Source of the DNA: Pseudomonas synxantha
Lineage (GTDB): Bacteria; Pseudomonadota; Gammaproteobacteria; Pseudomonadales; Pseudomonadaceae
Length of the DNA: 64,000 bases
Direction: 5' to 3'
Assembly: GCF_900105675.1 (NCBI RefSeq)
Contig: NZ_LT629786.1
Coordinates: 1,798,001 to 1,862,000 of the forward strand
Shown: piece by piece, positions 62,324-64,000 of the stretch
Layout: each line of letters begins with the position of its first letter
Position numbering within the stretch: the first letter of the stretch is position 1
Translations under genes and position numbers: made by a program
The notes under the pieces: model-generated
The model's input: the letters and a program-made list of their open reading frames with translations, nothing else
What the model was told of the DNA's origin: nothing
The model's database searches: none

Positions 62324-63370
62324 TTATTTCGCGGTGCCGGGGATAATCAACTCCTCCAGGCGAGCGAACAGGTTTGGAGTGTTGTTTTCAACGGCGGTCA
62401 ACGCCAGTTTCGCCTGTTCGTGATCTTCCAGGCTCATGCGCATTTCGATCATATGGACGTCCGCTGGAAGCCTTGGTGGGATAGGGGCCGGCATGCTTTT
62501 CTGGACATACTTCAACAGGGCGTAGGCGAGGGGGATGTTTTTTGCCAACCCGTATGGGTTTGTAAAGGGCGGTGCGCTACCGTCCTCGTTCGGCGCGAAA
62601 CGCTCACGGTAGGGCATGTTGGCGAGTGCATATCCATATTCCATCATCGCCTCCACGTGGCCCATGTTAGCCAGCCGAGCAAGCCGAGTGCGCTTTTCCG
62701 CCACGCTGGCGGTGGAGTCCTCGAAGAAGACCCGTGCGTACAACGCCAATGGCAGGCCTGCGTCGGCAGATTCTTGATACAGTTCTTCGATTCGCGCCAG
62801 GCGCAGCGCGTCGTTAGCAATCAATTTCGGATTGCGTTGATACTGTTCGGCGAGTTTGAACTGGGCCAGGCTGAAGCCTGCGGCGGCGGATTTTTCCAGC
62901 CAGCTGAAGTCATCGGTGATGAGGTACTGGTAGTACATACCTTCGGGCTCTTTATGCGCGGGGAACTTGCTCACCAGTGTCTTGGCTGTTTCCAGCGACT
63001 CGGTATCCCCCAACTGTATAAGTGCCGGAATGTAGTTCAGCGCTGCGGCGAGTTTCAGCCATTTCTTGGTTTCTTCACTGGCGTGAGAGGACAGTTTTCC
63101 TTGCTCGCTGTGCCAGATGCCGTCTCGGTAAACGTTACACGTGGCCATGCCGAACTGACACTCGGGAAACTGGGCGGCCGAGGCTATGGTCAGAAAATGC
63201 TCGGCCTCTTCTATTTTATTGAGCCCGAGCATCTTCATTCCGGCCTGCGCCGCACTTTGGTTCAGCTCATCCAGTGCTGTTGTCATCGGCAGTGACAAAG
63301 TCTCTTTTTGAGCATTCAGTTGGGACAGCACATTGAACAGTGCGGGCCTCACATTTGATTCGGCGGACAT
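62324..63370 (-). CDS. Sel1-like repeat protein
   Basis: A 348-aa soluble protein built of helical repeats of Sel1/TPR type, e.g. WLKLAAALNYIPALIQLGD, WLEKSAAAGFSLAQFKLAEQYQ, LYQESADAGLPLALYARVFFED and RLANMGHVEAMMEYGYALA. No signal peptide is seen, so it is likely cytoplasmic. Sel1 repeats mediate protein contacts, and such proteins appear next to toxins and effectors in Pseudomonas, but nothing here fixes a partner. ATG 63370, AGGT upstream. It converges with gdhB. Confidence 0.75.
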   Translation of the reverse strand: MSAESNVRPALFNVLSQLNAQKETLSLPMTTALDELNQSAAQAGMKMLGLNKIEEAEHFLTIASAAQFPECQFGMATCNVYRDGIWHSEQGKLSSHASEETKKWLKLAAALNYIPALIQLGDTESLETAKTLVSKFPAHKEPEGMYYQYLITDDFSWLEKSAAAGFSLAQFKLAEQYQRNPKLIANDALRLARIEELYQESADAGLPLALYARVFFEDSTASVAEKRTRLARLANMGHVEAMMEYGYALANMPYRERFAPNEDGSAPPFTNPYGLAKNIPLAYALLKYVQKSMPAPIPPRLPADVHMIEMRMSLEDHEQAKLALTAVENNTPNLFARLEELIIPGTAK

Positions 63371-63472
63371 GATCTATACCTGTAATAAGCACTGAAATTG
63401 TGCGAATTCAGGTTATGGAACCGCGGTCCCTCACTGTCGCTACATATCTATCATTGGTCATGGCAGGCCGTA

Positions 63473-64000
63473 TCAATGCTGCAAGTGACGCGCCAAATGA
63501 TGCTCCAGGTGCTTCAAGTGCCGAGCCATCAGCGCCTGCGCGTGAGCAATGTCATTGCGCGCCAGAGCGTCGACAATGCCCAAGTGTTCTTCCCATGCAC
63601 ACCCGTTGCGCGGCTGCGTTTCACAGTGCGCAATCATCAGTGAGGTCAACGGCACCAGGCTGTTGAGGAATTGCTCCAATGGCTTGTTGCCCGCGATGAC
63701 CGCCAACCGCAGATGAAACTCGCCGGACAGCCGAATGGCTGCCGCGTGTTGGTCGCGTGCAAGGCTTTCCTGTTCCCGCAGGATGAGTTCGCGCAACTGG
63801 CGCAGGTGTTCCAGGGTGGCGTTGGCGCAGGCCAGTTGCACCACGGTCATTTCTGTCAGGCGCCGGGCTTCCAGGATCTGCTGCGCTTGTTGTCTGTCCG
63901 GTACCGCGACCTCGGCCCGCTTGTTGGGACGCAGGATGATCACGCGCTGCAGGGAGAGCCTGGCCAACACGCGGCGAATAACGCTGCGACTCACACCGAA
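63473..64000 (-). CDS. GntR-family regulator with FCD domain, N-terminus beyond the window
   Basis: Partial gene: the frame is open to the right edge, and the visible 175 or so residues start within the winged helix (GVSRSVIRRVLARLSLQRVIILRPNKRAEVAVP), so about 40-60 N-terminal residues are missing. The rest is a helical FCD ligand-binding domain with the metal-binding pattern FHLRLAVIAGN and the histidines of EEHLGIVDAL and ARHLKHLEHH. FCD regulators answer to organic acids. Target genes probably lie to the right of the window. Confidence 0.88.
   Translation of the reverse strand, partial: FGVSRSVIRRVLARLSLQRVIILRPNKRAEVAVPDRQQAQQILEARRLTEMTVVQLACANATLEHLRQLRELILREQESLARDQHAAAIRLSGEFHLRLAVIAGNKPLEQFLNSLVPLTSLMIAHCETQPRNGCAWEEHLGIVDALARNDIAHAQALMARHLKHLEHHLARHLQH

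Overview
The window comes from a GC-rich gammaproteobacterium, almost certainly a Pseudomonas of the P. fluorescens group. The evidence is an H2-type T6SS tail (dotU-icmF-stp1-stk1), a 180-kDa-class NAD-glutamate dehydrogenase next to a MoxR/Bat operon, PraA/PraB-like alkane proteins, and many intergenic GTGGGAGGGGGCTTGC palindromes (REP/REPIN elements typical of that group). No rRNA, tRNA, CRISPR array or prophage was seen. These identifications rest on reading motifs and recalling families; no database search was run.

Layout. 1-5094 (+): end of a type VI secretion cluster (TssL end, TssM, PP2C phosphatase, Ser/Thr kinase), genes joined by overlapping stops and starts. 5103-8107: two small minus-strand genes and a membrane PTS-EIIC-like/EAL protein. 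8108-8548: repeat-rich spacer with a cloverleaf-like element. 8549-27123: hydrocarbon and fatty-acid region. Minus strand: a PF10118 metal-dependent hydrolase, a short-chain dehydrogenase and a Baeyer-Villiger monooxygenase. Plus strand: a lipase-like hydrolase, AlkB, two PraA/B-like secreted proteins, a FadL-type porin, then a beta-oxidation operon (FadE, long FabG, MaoC, thiolase, acyl-CoA ligase). The operon is broken at the 3' end of maoC by an IS4-family element with a perfect 11-bp target duplication.

27148-34504: a secreted serralysin-type protease with two RTX/C-terminal modules, a Gfo/Idh/MocA oxidoreductase, and a YCF48-like/MMPL-RND export pair. 34560-42403: a 1702-aa dermonecrotic-toxin-like protein, a DUF5629-type protein, a periplasmic lactonase, a 59-aa exported peptide and a glutathione S-transferase. 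42400-47276 (-): SbcC and SbcD, coupled to the GST. 47619-54461 (-): MoxR-DUF58-DUF4381-BatA-BatB/C-BatD, all overlapping. 54715-56884: an acidic small protein and a second toxin-like protein. 57364-62223 (+): NAD-dependent glutamate dehydrogenase. The end holds a Sel1-like repeat protein and a GntR/FCD regulator cut by the window edge.

How it fits together. The 9.4-27.1 kb block can be read as one hydrocarbon pathway: uptake through FadL, terminal hydroxylation by AlkB, and a ketone/ester side branch (dehydrogenase, BVMO, esterase). Acyl-CoA ligation and a full beta-oxidation set follow. A dyad ATTTCAA-N8-TTGAA(A/T)T lies upstream of both alkB and fadE, so the two units may share a regulator not encoded here. 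No rubredoxin, rubredoxin reductase or AlkS-like regulator is in the window.
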